Part shown: piece after piece, positions 1 through 6,523 of the stretch
How the letters are laid out: each line of letters begins with the position of its first letter
How positions within the stretch are numbered: position 1 is the stretch's first letter
Notes under the pieces: generated by a model
Seen by the model: the letters and a program-made list of their open reading frames with translations, nothing else
The model's database searches: none
Told to the model about the DNA's origin: nothing
Program-made: the position numbers and the translations under genes
Source of the DNA: Oscillospiraceae bacterium
GTDB taxonomy: Bacteria; Bacillota; Clostridia; Oscillospirales; Ruminococcaceae
Assembly: GCA_016291435.1 (NCBI GenBank)
Contig: JAEEXH010000025.1
Span: forward strand, 1-34,796
Direction of reading: 5' to 3'
DNA length: 34,796 nt

Positions 1-834
1 CCGAAGGGCGCGATCTACGGCTTTGTCGGCAGAAACGGAGCCGGCAAGACCACGCTGATCCGCGTGATCTGCGGATTGCAATCCGTGAGCGCGGGCAGCT
101 TCACGCTCTACGGCACAAAGAACACAGAGCTCGGCATCTCAAAGGCACGGCGCAGGCTCGGCGCCATTGTCGAAACGCCGTCCATCTATCTCAATATGAC
201 GGCGAAGGAAAACCTCAAGCAGCAGTACCGCATTCTGGGTCTACCGAGCTTTGACGGCATCGACGAGCTGCTGGCACTTGTCGGGCTCAGCGACACCGGC
301 AGCAAGCGCGCAAAGAACTTCTCGCTCGGCATGCGGCAGCGCCTCGGCATTGCGGTCGCGCTCTGCGGCAGCCCCGATTTTCTCATTCTCGATGAGCCGA
401 TCAACGGTCTTGACCCGCAGGGCATCATTGAGATCCGTGAGCTCATCCTGAAGCTCAACCGCGAGAAGGAGATCACGGTGCTCATTTCCAGCCATATTCT
501 CGATGAGCTGGCAAAGCTCGCGACGCACTACGGCTTCATAGATCAGGGGCGCATTGTCAAGGAGCTGAGCGCTGAGGAGCTCGAAGCTGCCTGCCGCAAA
601 TGCGTGCGCATGACCGTCACCGACACACAGGCGGCGGCGCGTGTGCTGGACGGCATGGAGCTGGAATACAAGGTGCTCGACGACAAGACCGTCGATGTCT
701 TTGCAAAGCCGGTCTTCTCCGATCTTGCAGCGGCGCTCGGCAAGGAAGGATGCCGCGTCATTTCGATCGAGGAGCGGGACGAAAGCCTTGAGAGCTTCTT
801 CATCTCCCTGGTCGGAGGTGAGAGCCGTGCGTAA
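1..834 (+). CDS. ABC transporter ATP-binding protein, BcrA-type (5' partial)
   Basis: The reading frame is open from base 1, so the start lies outside the window. It should power the ABC-2 permeases encoded directly downstream. Visible motifs are Walker A (GRNGAGKTT, bases about 28-54), the signature SLGMRQRLG (about 331-357), Walker B with its catalytic Glu (FLILDEP) and the H-loop SSH. The short ATPase with a C-terminal extension of about 80 residues is typical of the BcrA/LanF group that exports bacitracin or lantibiotics. Its stop overlaps the GTG start of the next gene by 8 bp, so the two are probably translationally coupled. Only a few N-terminal residues (part of the first strand before Walker A) are missing. 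The substrate cannot be read from the sequence; peptide-antibiotic resistance or immunity is inferred from the family and from the histidine kinase in the same operon. Confidence 0.93.
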   Translation, partial: PKGAIYGFVGRNGAGKTTLIRVICGLQSVSAGSFTLYGTKNTELGISKARRRLGAIVETPSIYLNMTAKENLKQQYRILGLPSFDGIDELLALVGLSDTGSKRAKNFSLGMRQRLGIAVALCGSPDFLILDEPINGLDPQGIIEIRELILKLNREKEITVLISSHILDELAKLATHYGFIDQGRIVKELSAEELEAACRKCVRMTVTDTQAAARVLDGMELEYKVLDDKTVDVFAKPVFSDLAAALGKEGCRVISIEERDESLESFFISLVGGESRA

Positions 835-1774
835 TCTGATCCGTGCATCGTTCGTGCGCTATCTGAAAAGCCCGCTCACATGGATCGTTGCGGGCATTAC
901 TCTGATCGCAGGCTTTCTCTATGGAATACAGAGTGTGATTGAGGGAAGCGACGGCTTACATGATCTCATACTGGACGATGTGGCATTTCTGTTCCCCGCG
1001 GCGCTCGGCGCGATCGTCGTGGTGCTGACGGTCGGGCGGGAATTCGCGGATCACACCGTCCGCAACAAGATCATCACCGGCAGCACAAAGCCGCAGATCT
1101 ATCTCTCGGAATCCGTCACGGCTGCGGCGGTCATGTCGTTCTATGCTCTGCTTGTCACCGTGCCGGTGTTTGCGCTGGCGCACAAGGGTTTTGCGCTGCT
1201 CCCGGAGGAGAGCATACCGCTGCTGTTTGTGATCTTTGTCCTGCTGTTTCCCGCGGCGGGCATCATCACGGTGCTCATCACCTGCCTGACCGCACAGCGC
1301 ACCGCTGCGGTCATTGTCTCAGGCGCTGTGCTTTTCGGGATGTATCTCGGGGGATTTGTGCTGCACAAGCGAATTTTCAATAGCTATGAGAAAACAACTA
1401 TAACATATGAAACGAAATATGTATCCGATGAAGCGGGGAACGGCGGAGTCACCGATGTTGAGAAAGAGGAGCCGAATCCGCTGTATCTGCCGGACAGCAC
1501 GCGGCATCTTTACCGCACGCTCGGCAGCCTGAATCCCGGATATACGCTTGTGGAAGGCGTCATGTATACGGCGTATCAGGGCCGCGAACTCATGCGCAGG
1601 CTCACAGCCGAAAACATGGAGGAGGCTTCATGGCAGCGCTACTGGGCGGAAATCGACCGGCGCCAGAAGGAAGACACCGATTATCTGACGATTGAAATAC
1701 TTATGCAGTGCGGGCTGATCGCGCTGCTGCTCGGCGCAGGTGCCTGCTGCTTCCGTCTGCGCGATCTGAAATAA
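827..1774 (+). CDS. ABC-2 type permease (copy 1 of a tandem pair)
   Basis: A membrane subunit of about 315 residues for the upstream ATPase. I chose the GTG at 827 because GGAGGTGAG lies just upstream and the protein then begins VRNLIRASFVRYLKSPLTW, matching the start of the next gene product. Upstream ATGs in this frame fall inside the ATPase gene. It has about six hydrophobic segments. After TM1 comes VLTVGREFADHTVRNKIITG, the conserved cytoplasmic segment of this permease family. A hydrophilic insert of about 110 residues (near 195-290) precedes the last helix and probably faces outward. The protein ends FRLRDLK. The family role (peptide export or resistance) is known; the exact substrate is not evident. 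Confidence 0.88.
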   Translation: MRNLIRASFVRYLKSPLTWIVAGITLIAGFLYGIQSVIEGSDGLHDLILDDVAFLFPAALGAIVVVLTVGREFADHTVRNKIITGSTKPQIYLSESVTAAAVMSFYALLVTVPVFALAHKGFALLPEESIPLLFVIFVLLFPAAGIITVLITCLTAQRTAAVIVSGAVLFGMYLGGFVLHKRIFNSYEKTTITYETKYVSDEAGNGGVTDVEKEEPNPLYLPDSTRHLYRTLGSLNPGYTLVEGVMYTAYQGRELMRRLTAENMEEASWQRYWAEIDRRQKEDTDYLTIEILMQCGLIALLLGAGACCFRLRDLK

Positions 1775-1787
1775 AGGAGGTGCGATT

Positions 1788-2735
1788 ATGCGGAATCTGC
1801 TGCGTTCATCCTGCATGCGCTATCTGAAAAGCCCGCTCACATGGGGCATTGCGGCTTTTATTCTGCTCGCGGAGATTCTGCTTGCCAGGCAGACCGTATA
1901 CACAGAGTACGACGGCACGCTGATTCTCTCGCTGAATGTTCTGTCATTTCTGCTGCCTCTGGCACTCGGGGCAATGGTCGTTGTGCTGACGGTCGGGCGG
2001 GAATTTTCCGATCACACCGTCCGCAACAAGATCATCACGGGCAGTTCAAAGCCGCAGATCTTCCTCTCGGAATCCGTCACGGCGGCAGCGTTCATGTCCT
2101 TCTGCTATCTGCTCACTACCGTGCCGCTTCTCTGCTTTGCGCAAAAGGGCTTTGCACAGCTCCCGGAAGGCACGGAGCCGAAGCTGTTTGTCATGTTTTA
2201 CCTGCTGTATCCGGCAGTCGGCATCCTCACGGTGCTGATCACCTGCCTTGCGGCACAGCGCACGGCTGCGGTCATCATCACAGGCGGCGTGCTCTTCGGA
2301 CTGTATTTCGGCGGCATCACACAGCACGGGCTGCTCTCTGTCAGTTTCGCGAAAACGAATACGGCCTATGTCGATGAAAATGTGTATGACGAAGAAGGAA
2401 ACTGTACCCTTGTCACGAAGGAATATGAGGAGCCGAATCCGTTTTATCTGCCCGATGGCAGGCGGCATTTTTACCGCACGCTCGGTGCGCTGAATCCCGG
2501 CTATACGCTGATGGAAGCTGTCATGTATACGGAGTATCAGGGGCGCGAACTCATGCGCAGGCTCACAGCCGAAGACATGGAGGAGGCTTCATGGCAGCGC
2601 TACTGGGCGGAACGCGAGCGGCGCCAGAAGGAAGACACCGATTTTCTGATGATTGAAATTCTCATGCAGTGCGGGCTGATCGTGCTGCTGCTCGGCGCAG
2701 GTGCGTTCAGCTTCCGCCTGCGTGATCTGAAATAA
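1788..2735 (+). CDS. ABC-2 type permease (copy 2 of a tandem pair)
   Basis: A 315-residue paralogue of the preceding permease, with the same length, topology and hydrophilic insert. The start ATG follows AAAGGAGGTGCGATT. DNA identity to copy 1 is very high at both ends: the first codons and the segment around 2550-2620 match 1590-1660 almost base for base, while the middle of the insert has diverged. This points to tandem duplication followed by divergence or gene conversion. It keeps the VLTVGREFSDHTVRNKIITG segment and the terminal FRLRDLK. The two copies may form a heterodimeric channel with the ATPase, but this is inference. Confidence 0.88.
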   Translation: MRNLLRSSCMRYLKSPLTWGIAAFILLAEILLARQTVYTEYDGTLILSLNVLSFLLPLALGAMVVVLTVGREFSDHTVRNKIITGSSKPQIFLSESVTAAAFMSFCYLLTTVPLLCFAQKGFAQLPEGTEPKLFVMFYLLYPAVGILTVLITCLAAQRTAAVIITGGVLFGLYFGGITQHGLLSVSFAKTNTAYVDENVYDEEGNCTLVTKEYEEPNPFYLPDGRRHFYRTLGALNPGYTLMEAVMYTEYQGRELMRRLTAEDMEEASWQRYWAERERRQKEDTDFLMIEILMQCGLIVLLLGAGAFSFRLRDLK

Positions 2736-2748
2736 AGGAGGTGCGATT

Positions 2749-3633
2749 ATGCGCAGTCTGATGCGTGCTGCAATGATCCGTTATCTGAACGACAGCTTCT
2801 GTCAGCTCGCGATGATCGGCTCGGCGGTGCTCGGATGCCTTGCCGTGCTGACCTCGATCGCGGGGACACAGCTCCATTTCGATTCCATGTGGTTTATCAT
2901 CATTCTGGTGCTCTGCTCTCTGCTCACGGCGCTTTCCGTCGGGCGGGAGTTTCAGGACGGCACCATCCGCAACAAGCTCGCGGTCGGGCACACAAAGGTG
3001 CATGTTTTCTTTGCGGAAACGGTCGGCTCCATGCTGATCTCCGTGATCTGCTATGTGCTCAGCGCGACCCCCTTCTTCCTCGCGACGGGCGAATACCGCA
3101 GAGGAATGACCGCCGGAGAACAGATCCGCATTTACTTTTTGCTGCTCTGCGTGTATCTTGTGTTCACCGCACTGACCGTGTCGCTTGATTTTGTTACGGG
3201 CAGCCGGATCGCCGCCGTGGTGGGCGTTCTGCTTGTGATGGGCGCAATGGCTGCGCTGAGCGATGTGCAGGAGGAGATACTCCGGCGCAGTGACCCCGAA
3301 ACACGCTACATCACGGAATATTACTTCACCGAAGAAGGCGAAAAGCAGCGGGAGGTTGAGCGGCTTGATTATATCGACCTCCCCTCTGTCACGCGCGGCA
3401 CGCTCATCTGGCTCAATCACTGCAACACATATTCCTCGCTGGAGCATTTCACTGAATTCTTCAACCGCTATGCGTATTTCGGCGGCGGCCCCGACGGATA
3501 TAAGCAGCAGTGGGAGCGTGAACGCCGTGAAGCACTGAACACTGCGGCAACGGATATTCCTCCGCAGCTTGTCGTGATCGCTTTTGTGCCGATCTTCGCC
3601 TGTATGGCATTCCGCAAGAAGGATCTGAAATGA
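2749..3633 (+). CDS. ABC-2 type permease (third, divergent)
   Basis: A 294-residue membrane protein with the same architecture as the two upstream permeases. It has six predicted hydrophobic segments, the segment LSVGREFQDGTIRNKLAVG after TM2, a hydrophilic insert before the last helix and the C-terminus FRKKDLK. It is clearly older than the copy 1/copy 2 duplication. The ribosome site AAAGGAGGTGCGATT-ATG is identical to that of copy 2, so the spacer was duplicated with the genes. The stop is followed 63 bp later by the histidine kinase start. Three permeases for one ATPase fit a transporter of the BcrAB/LanFEG type, in which two different permeases are usual; the third is extra. Confidence 0.87.
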   Translation: MRSLMRAAMIRYLNDSFCQLAMIGSAVLGCLAVLTSIAGTQLHFDSMWFIIILVLCSLLTALSVGREFQDGTIRNKLAVGHTKVHVFFAETVGSMLISVICYVLSATPFFLATGEYRRGMTAGEQIRIYFLLLCVYLVFTALTVSLDFVTGSRIAAVVGVLLVMGAMAALSDVQEEILRRSDPETRYITEYYFTEEGEKQREVERLDYIDLPSVTRGTLIWLNHCNTYSSLEHFTEFFNRYAYFGGGPDGYKQQWERERREALNTAATDIPPQLVVIAFVPIFACMAFRKKDLK

Positions 3634-3696
3634 CTGCTTTGAAGCATCCCTCTATCAGAAAAATGTCCGAAAGAAATAGAATCAGGAGGCTCCCGC

Positions 3697-4608
3697 ATGC
3701 TCTACGCCCTGCTCACTGCTGTGATCCTTGTGCTCGCGGCGAAATATGTTCTGCTGAAGACATCCCTCCGGCAGCTCGCCGACAGCTTCACCGAGAAGGT
3801 CACGCTCGATACGAATACGCTGATCTACACCGCCTCGCACGACCGCGATCTCTGCCGTCTCGCGCAGAGCATCAACGCGGCGCTGCGGGTCCTCCGGCAG
3901 GCGCATCACCGCTACACGCAGGGCGACCGCGAACTGAAAGAAGCCATCACGAATATCTCCCACGATCTGCGCACGCCCCTGACCGCAATCTGCGGCTACC
4001 TCGATCTCATGCGGGACAGCGGGCTCAGCGCGGAGACAAGGCAGTATCTCGGGATCATCGAAAACCGCGCTGCAATGATGAAGCAGCTCACGGAGGAGCT
4101 GTTCAGCTATTCCGTCATCCTTTCGCATGATCCCGCAGAACCCGCAGAGGAGATCGCCGTGAACGCCGTGCTGGAGGAAAGCATCATGGGGCTCTTTGCG
4201 GAATTCGACGCGCACGGCATCACGCCGGAGATCTCCATTCCCGAGACCCGCGTGATGCGGCGTGCCGACCGCGCCGCCCTGAGCCGCATTTTCTCGAATC
4301 TCTTAATGAACGCCGTCAAATACTCTGACGGCGACTTTTCCGTTTCTATGGACAGCGCGGGTACGGTCATTTTCGAGAACACCGCATCGCGCCTGACGGC
4401 ACTCCAGGCAGAGCGGCTCTTCGACCGCTTCTATACTGTCGAGCAGGCGCGCAATTCCACGGGGCTCGGGCTTTCCATCGCCCGCACACTCACCGAACAG
4501 ATGGGCGGCAGGCTCGAATCAGAGTTCCGTGCGCCGAGGCTGCGCATCATCTTCTCGCTGCCCGCAGAGCAAAACAATGCCGCCGACACAGCAGACACCC
4601 GCGCATGA
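3697..4608 (+). CDS. Sensor histidine kinase, small, one N-terminal membrane helix
   Basis: A 303-residue kinase that would autophosphorylate on His and pass the phosphate to a response regulator. A single hydrophobic helix (residues 2-19) is followed directly by a short linker with no recognisable extracellular sensor. The HisKA box NISHDLRTPLTAICGYLDL puts the phospho-acceptor at His89. The ATPase domain shows the N box (NLLMNAVKYSDG) and the G box (STGLGLSIARTLTEQMGG). The ATG at 3697 is preceded by AGGAGG with 7 bp spacing. Lacking a sensor domain, it may read transporter activity, as BceS-type kinases do, but those have two helices. Another ATG at 3630 opens only an out-of-frame ORF with no family resemblance. 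The kinase call is firm; the signal is inferred. Confidence 0.93.
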   Translation: MLYALLTAVILVLAAKYVLLKTSLRQLADSFTEKVTLDTNTLIYTASHDRDLCRLAQSINAALRVLRQAHHRYTQGDRELKEAITNISHDLRTPLTAICGYLDLMRDSGLSAETRQYLGIIENRAAMMKQLTEELFSYSVILSHDPAEPAEEIAVNAVLEESIMGLFAEFDAHGITPEISIPETRVMRRADRAALSRIFSNLLMNAVKYSDGDFSVSMDSAGTVIFENTASRLTALQAERLFDRFYTVEQARNSTGLGLSIARTLTEQMGGRLESEFRAPRLRIIFSLPAEQNNAADTADTRA

Positions 4609-4610
4609 TT

Positions 4611-4640
4611 TAAGCGCGGGGCTGCCGCTTCGGCGGCACA
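4611..4640 (+). terminator. Hairpin after histidine kinase (weak terminator)
   Basis: TGCCGC-TTCG-GCGGCA forms a 6-bp GC stem capped by a stable UUCG tetraloop (about 4624-4639) just after the kinase stop. No T-run follows, so efficient intrinsic termination is uncertain. Confidence 0.4.
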
Positions 4641-4712
4641 TCGCATCGCATGATGAGAGATTTCGTCATGAAGAAAGTAAAATATGTCATACACTTTTTT
4701 GCCGTTTGGGGG

Positions 4713-4718
4713 TATAAT
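4713..4718 (+). promoter_or_regulatory. Candidate -10 box of small RNA
   Basis: TATAAT lies in GGGGGTATAATAGAGAC. The -35 position 17 bp upstream (TACACT, 4690-4695) is a poor match, so the promoter may need an activator or be weak. Transcription would begin near 4725. Confidence 0.5.
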
Positions 4719-4724
4719 AGAGAC

Positions 4725-4828
4725 ATGGCAGAGAGGGTGCCCATTACCCGCGCATGTAAATGCAGATCTGCCGTATTTCCTCTCCCCCTTATGAGGCTTT
4801 GGCACCGCGGATGCGGGGCATTTTTTTT
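4725..4828 (+). ncRNA. Candidate structured small RNA (about 105 nt)
   Basis: The stretch between a -10 box and a strong T8 terminator holds no credible gene. It folds well by eye: GGTGCC (4736-4741) can pair with GGCACC (4801-4806) and enclose smaller hairpins such as GCAT-GTAA-ATGC and CCTC...GAGG. GAGAGG (4731-4736) can alternatively pair with CCTCTC near 4780. The GGCACC strand also forms the terminator stem, so the outer helix and the terminator exclude each other, as in an attenuator. The next gene downstream is convergent, so this is not a riboswitch for it. It lacks the SRP RNA core GGAAGG.AGCAGC and tRNA features. Family unknown. Confidence 0.45.
4801..4828 (+). terminator. Intrinsic terminator of the small RNA
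   Basis: GCACCGC-GGAT-GCGGGGC (one A-G mismatch) is followed by A and eight T. It faces the convergent ExbB/D operon. Confidence 0.7.
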
Positions 4829-4832
4829 GCTT

Positions 4833-5315
4833 TCAGGAAGCCGCCGGCTCAGTGTAGGAAATATTCGCCTCTTTAAGCGCGTCTGTCAGCGCATTGTAGG
4901 CGTTCAGCGATGCGTTGTCATCTGTGATGCGGACAACCGTGCCCGCTTCGAGCGATTTCAGCGATGTGAGCAGGTCATCAAGCGAAATGCTCTTGTTTTC
5001 GTAGAGATAATCGCTGCCGCTGACCGTAACAGAAACGGTCCTGACAACAGCCGTCGTGCTCTCCGCCGTGAGGACAGTCTCCGCGGTTATGTCCGCAGTG
5101 GTCTCTGCGCCCGCGGTCGCTTCCGCAGACACGGAAGTTGTGGTATCTCCGGCGCCGCTGCCCTGCGAGCTGCCGTCACCGTTCCCGCCGCCGCCGAAGC
5201 CGAAGCCCGCGCCGCAGTGCGTCAGAAGATAGGCACATGCGCCGAGCACGCCGACTGCACCGATGCCACCCGCGACCTTCGCGCCGGTCTTTCCTTTTTT
5301 CTTTCCTTCACTCAT
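4833..5315 (-). CDS. Membrane-anchored protein with ExbD-like C-terminal domain
   Basis: A 160-residue protein. A basic N-terminus (SEGKKKGKTGAK) leads into one hydrophobic helix (about 14-34), then a Gly/Ser/Thr/Ala linker (about 38-88) and a small folded domain (about 92-157). That domain has the strand-helix-strand-helix order and the spacing of the periplasmic domain of ExbD/TolR: VSVTVSGSDYLYENKSISL, then a helix, then TVVRITDD, then a helix ending in ALKEANI. Unlike true ExbD, the membrane helix carries no Asp, so it cannot be the proton-carrying subunit. It is the last gene of the operon, 9 bp after the ExbD-like gene, with GAGGTGGAAAC before its ATG. It probably partners or docks to the motor outside the membrane. 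The domain call rests on pattern alone. Confidence 0.7.
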   Translation of the reverse strand: MSEGKKKGKTGAKVAGGIGAVGVLGACAYLLTHCGAGFGFGGGGNGDGSSQGSGAGDTTTSVSAEATAGAETTADITAETVLTAESTTAVVRTVSVTVSGSDYLYENKSISLDDLLTSLKSLEAGTVVRITDDNASLNAYNALTDALKEANISYTEPAAS

Positions 5316-5324
5316 GTTTCCACC

Positions 5325-5930
5325 TCATTCAGATAAGTCTGTTTCAGATATGTATAAATTCGGGTAAACCTGCTTTACATCGCCCATGCACTCCGACACG
5401 CCGAGATATGCCGCACGCGACCCGGGATCATCCGCTGGATAGAGCAGCTCACAGAGCAGCGTATCCCCGGGAGAAAGCTCTGCGTCTCTGAGCGCCTTGA
5501 TCAGAATGAGCGCATTGTCTGCGCCGTTTTCAAGCACCGCGATCTCTTCGCCGCCGAGCCGCACGGTACAGCGCCATCGGCTCCCGCTGACAGTCAGCCG
5601 CATCTTCACGGCACCGCCCTCGCCGTAGGCAAGCAGCGCTTCCAGATTGGCAGCCTCCTGCGCATCATGCGCTTTCAGGGCATCGAGCTGCTTCTGTGCC
5701 TCTGCCGCAAGCGCTTCTGCATCCGACTGCATGCGCTCCGCCTCAGCGCGCTTCTCCTCTGCGCTGACGGATACCTCCTCCGCCTGCGTGATCGCATCAT
5801 TCGCCTGCTCCTGCGCCTTCTGCACATCCATCCGGCTGAACAGGATAAAGTAAAACAGAATGATCAGCGTGACATCAAGCAGCGAGGTGAAATCGAGGAT
5901 CACATCCCGTCTGCGTCTGCGCCGTTTCAT
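5325..5930 (-). CDS. ExbD/TolR-like motor stator protein with coiled coil
   Basis: A 201-residue protein. A very basic N-terminus (MKRRRRRRDV) is followed by FTSLLDVTLIILFYFILF, the ExbD/TolR membrane helix with its conserved Asp (D19), the residue that carries protons in the Ton/Tol motors. Residues about 38-96 are a long Glu/Ala-rich coiled coil, unusual in ExbD. A compact domain follows (about 108-197), with alternating strands and a helix (ALILIKALRDAEL) recalling the ExbD extracytoplasmic fold. The ATG overlaps the stop of the ExbB-like gene by 4 bp, so the two are coupled. In Gram-negatives this protein works with ExbB and TonB. No outer membrane is expected here, so the client is unknown. 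Confidence 0.82.
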   Translation of the reverse strand: MKRRRRRRDVILDFTSLLDVTLIILFYFILFSRMDVQKAQEQANDAITQAEEVSVSAEEKRAEAERMQSDAEALAAEAQKQLDALKAHDAQEAANLEALLAYGEGGAVKMRLTVSGSRWRCTVRLGGEEIAVLENGADNALILIKALRDAELSPGDTLLCELLYPADDPGSRAAYLGVSECMGDVKQVYPNLYISETDLSE

Positions 5931-6394
5931 ATACGCTCACGCTTTCCGCCGGGGCTTGTGCGCTCGATCATCTCTGCGGTATCCTCAAGCGTCTGCTCAA
6001 CCCACGAGGAGATAAACGCATTGGCGCATTTGAAGATCACCGCAAACACAATACCCCATGCAGTTGAGGTCAGCGCGTCAAAGAAATGCTGCTGTGCGCC
6101 TGCAAGATCATCCGTGAGATCGAGCCCCAGCAGGGCACGCACGGTCCCGAAAAGACCGAGCAGCGGGAAGATCGTGATGCCGGTGAGAAAGATCTCATAG
6201 AGCATATTGAGGAAGCGATACGGCATCTGTGCGCCCGGGGCATTGTATTTCCGCTTGCTTTCCTCCAGCATGCGCGTGAGCATCCGGCAGAAGACGATCA
6301 CCAGCACGAACGCCGTCAGCACGATCACTGCGGCGACCAGGATATAGGTATCGGATGCACCGATGCTGTGCATCATCTTTTCAAACATTTGCAC
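5927..6394 (-). CDS. ExbB/TolQ/MotA-family proton channel protein
   Basis: A 155-residue three-helix membrane protein (about 16-38, 65-90 and 107-130). The family hallmark is present: FPLLGLFGTVRALLGLD in helix 2 and FFDALTSTAWGIVFAVIFK in helix 3, including the Thr residues that line the proton path in ExbB/TolQ. It should form a pentamer around an ExbD-like dimer and turn ion flow into motion. It is shorter than E. coli ExbB (244 aa). The first codon is taken as GTG at 6394; the in-frame ATG at 6388 (MFEKMM) is equally possible, since AAGGA lies 4 and 10 nt upstream of the two. It is the first gene of the operon, after a strong promoter. Confidence 0.87.
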   Translation of the reverse strand: MQMFEKMMHSIGASDTYILVAAVIVLTAFVLVIVFCRMLTRMLEESKRKYNAPGAQMPYRFLNMLYEIFLTGITIFPLLGLFGTVRALLGLDLTDDLAGAQQHFFDALTSTAWGIVFAVIFKCANAFISSWVEQTLEDTAEMIERTSPGGKRERI

Positions 6395-6434
6395 ACCGTC
6401 CTTACGACATGTTTCGGCATTGCCGATCCCCTAC

Positions 6435-6463
6435 ATTATAGCACCCATACAGAAAAAAGTCAA
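6435..6463 (-). promoter_or_regulatory. Sigma-A promoter of the ExbB/D-like operon
   Basis: On the minus strand: -35 TTGACT (6463-6458), 17-bp spacer, -10 TATAAT (6440-6435). The match is nearly perfect, so the operon is likely expressed well in growing cells. Confidence 0.85.
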
Positions 6464-6479
6464 GGCACGGAAAAACAGC

Positions 6480-6512
6480 AAGCTGCCGCAGCATCATGCA
6501 CTGCGGCAGCTT
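6480..6512 (-). terminator. Terminator of the ROK regulator gene
   Basis: An 11-12 bp perfect stem (AGCTGCCGCAG / CTGCGGCAGCT) with a 9-nt loop. On the minus strand it is followed by TTGCTGTTTTT. It separates the ROK gene from the ExbB/D promoter. Confidence 0.8.
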
Positions 6513-6523
6513 TGGATTTGCGG

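Larger units (their letters stand above)
1..4608 (+). other. Putative operon: ABC exporter and histidine kinase
   Basis: One ATPase, three permeases and a sensor kinase lie in the same direction with gaps from -8 to 63 bp. I find no terminator inside. The partner response regulator is not in the window and would be expected upstream of base 1, as in bacitracin and lantibiotic resistance loci. Confidence 0.7.

Noticed and set aside
3630-4130. 166-codon plus-strand frame starting with ATGA overlap after the third permease
   Set aside because: It runs out of frame through the histidine kinase gene, has Arg/Pro/His-rich shadow composition and no family pattern.
4725-4828. Riboswitch for a downstream gene
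   Set aside because: The only gene downstream is convergent, so the RNA cannot control it in cis from the 5' side.
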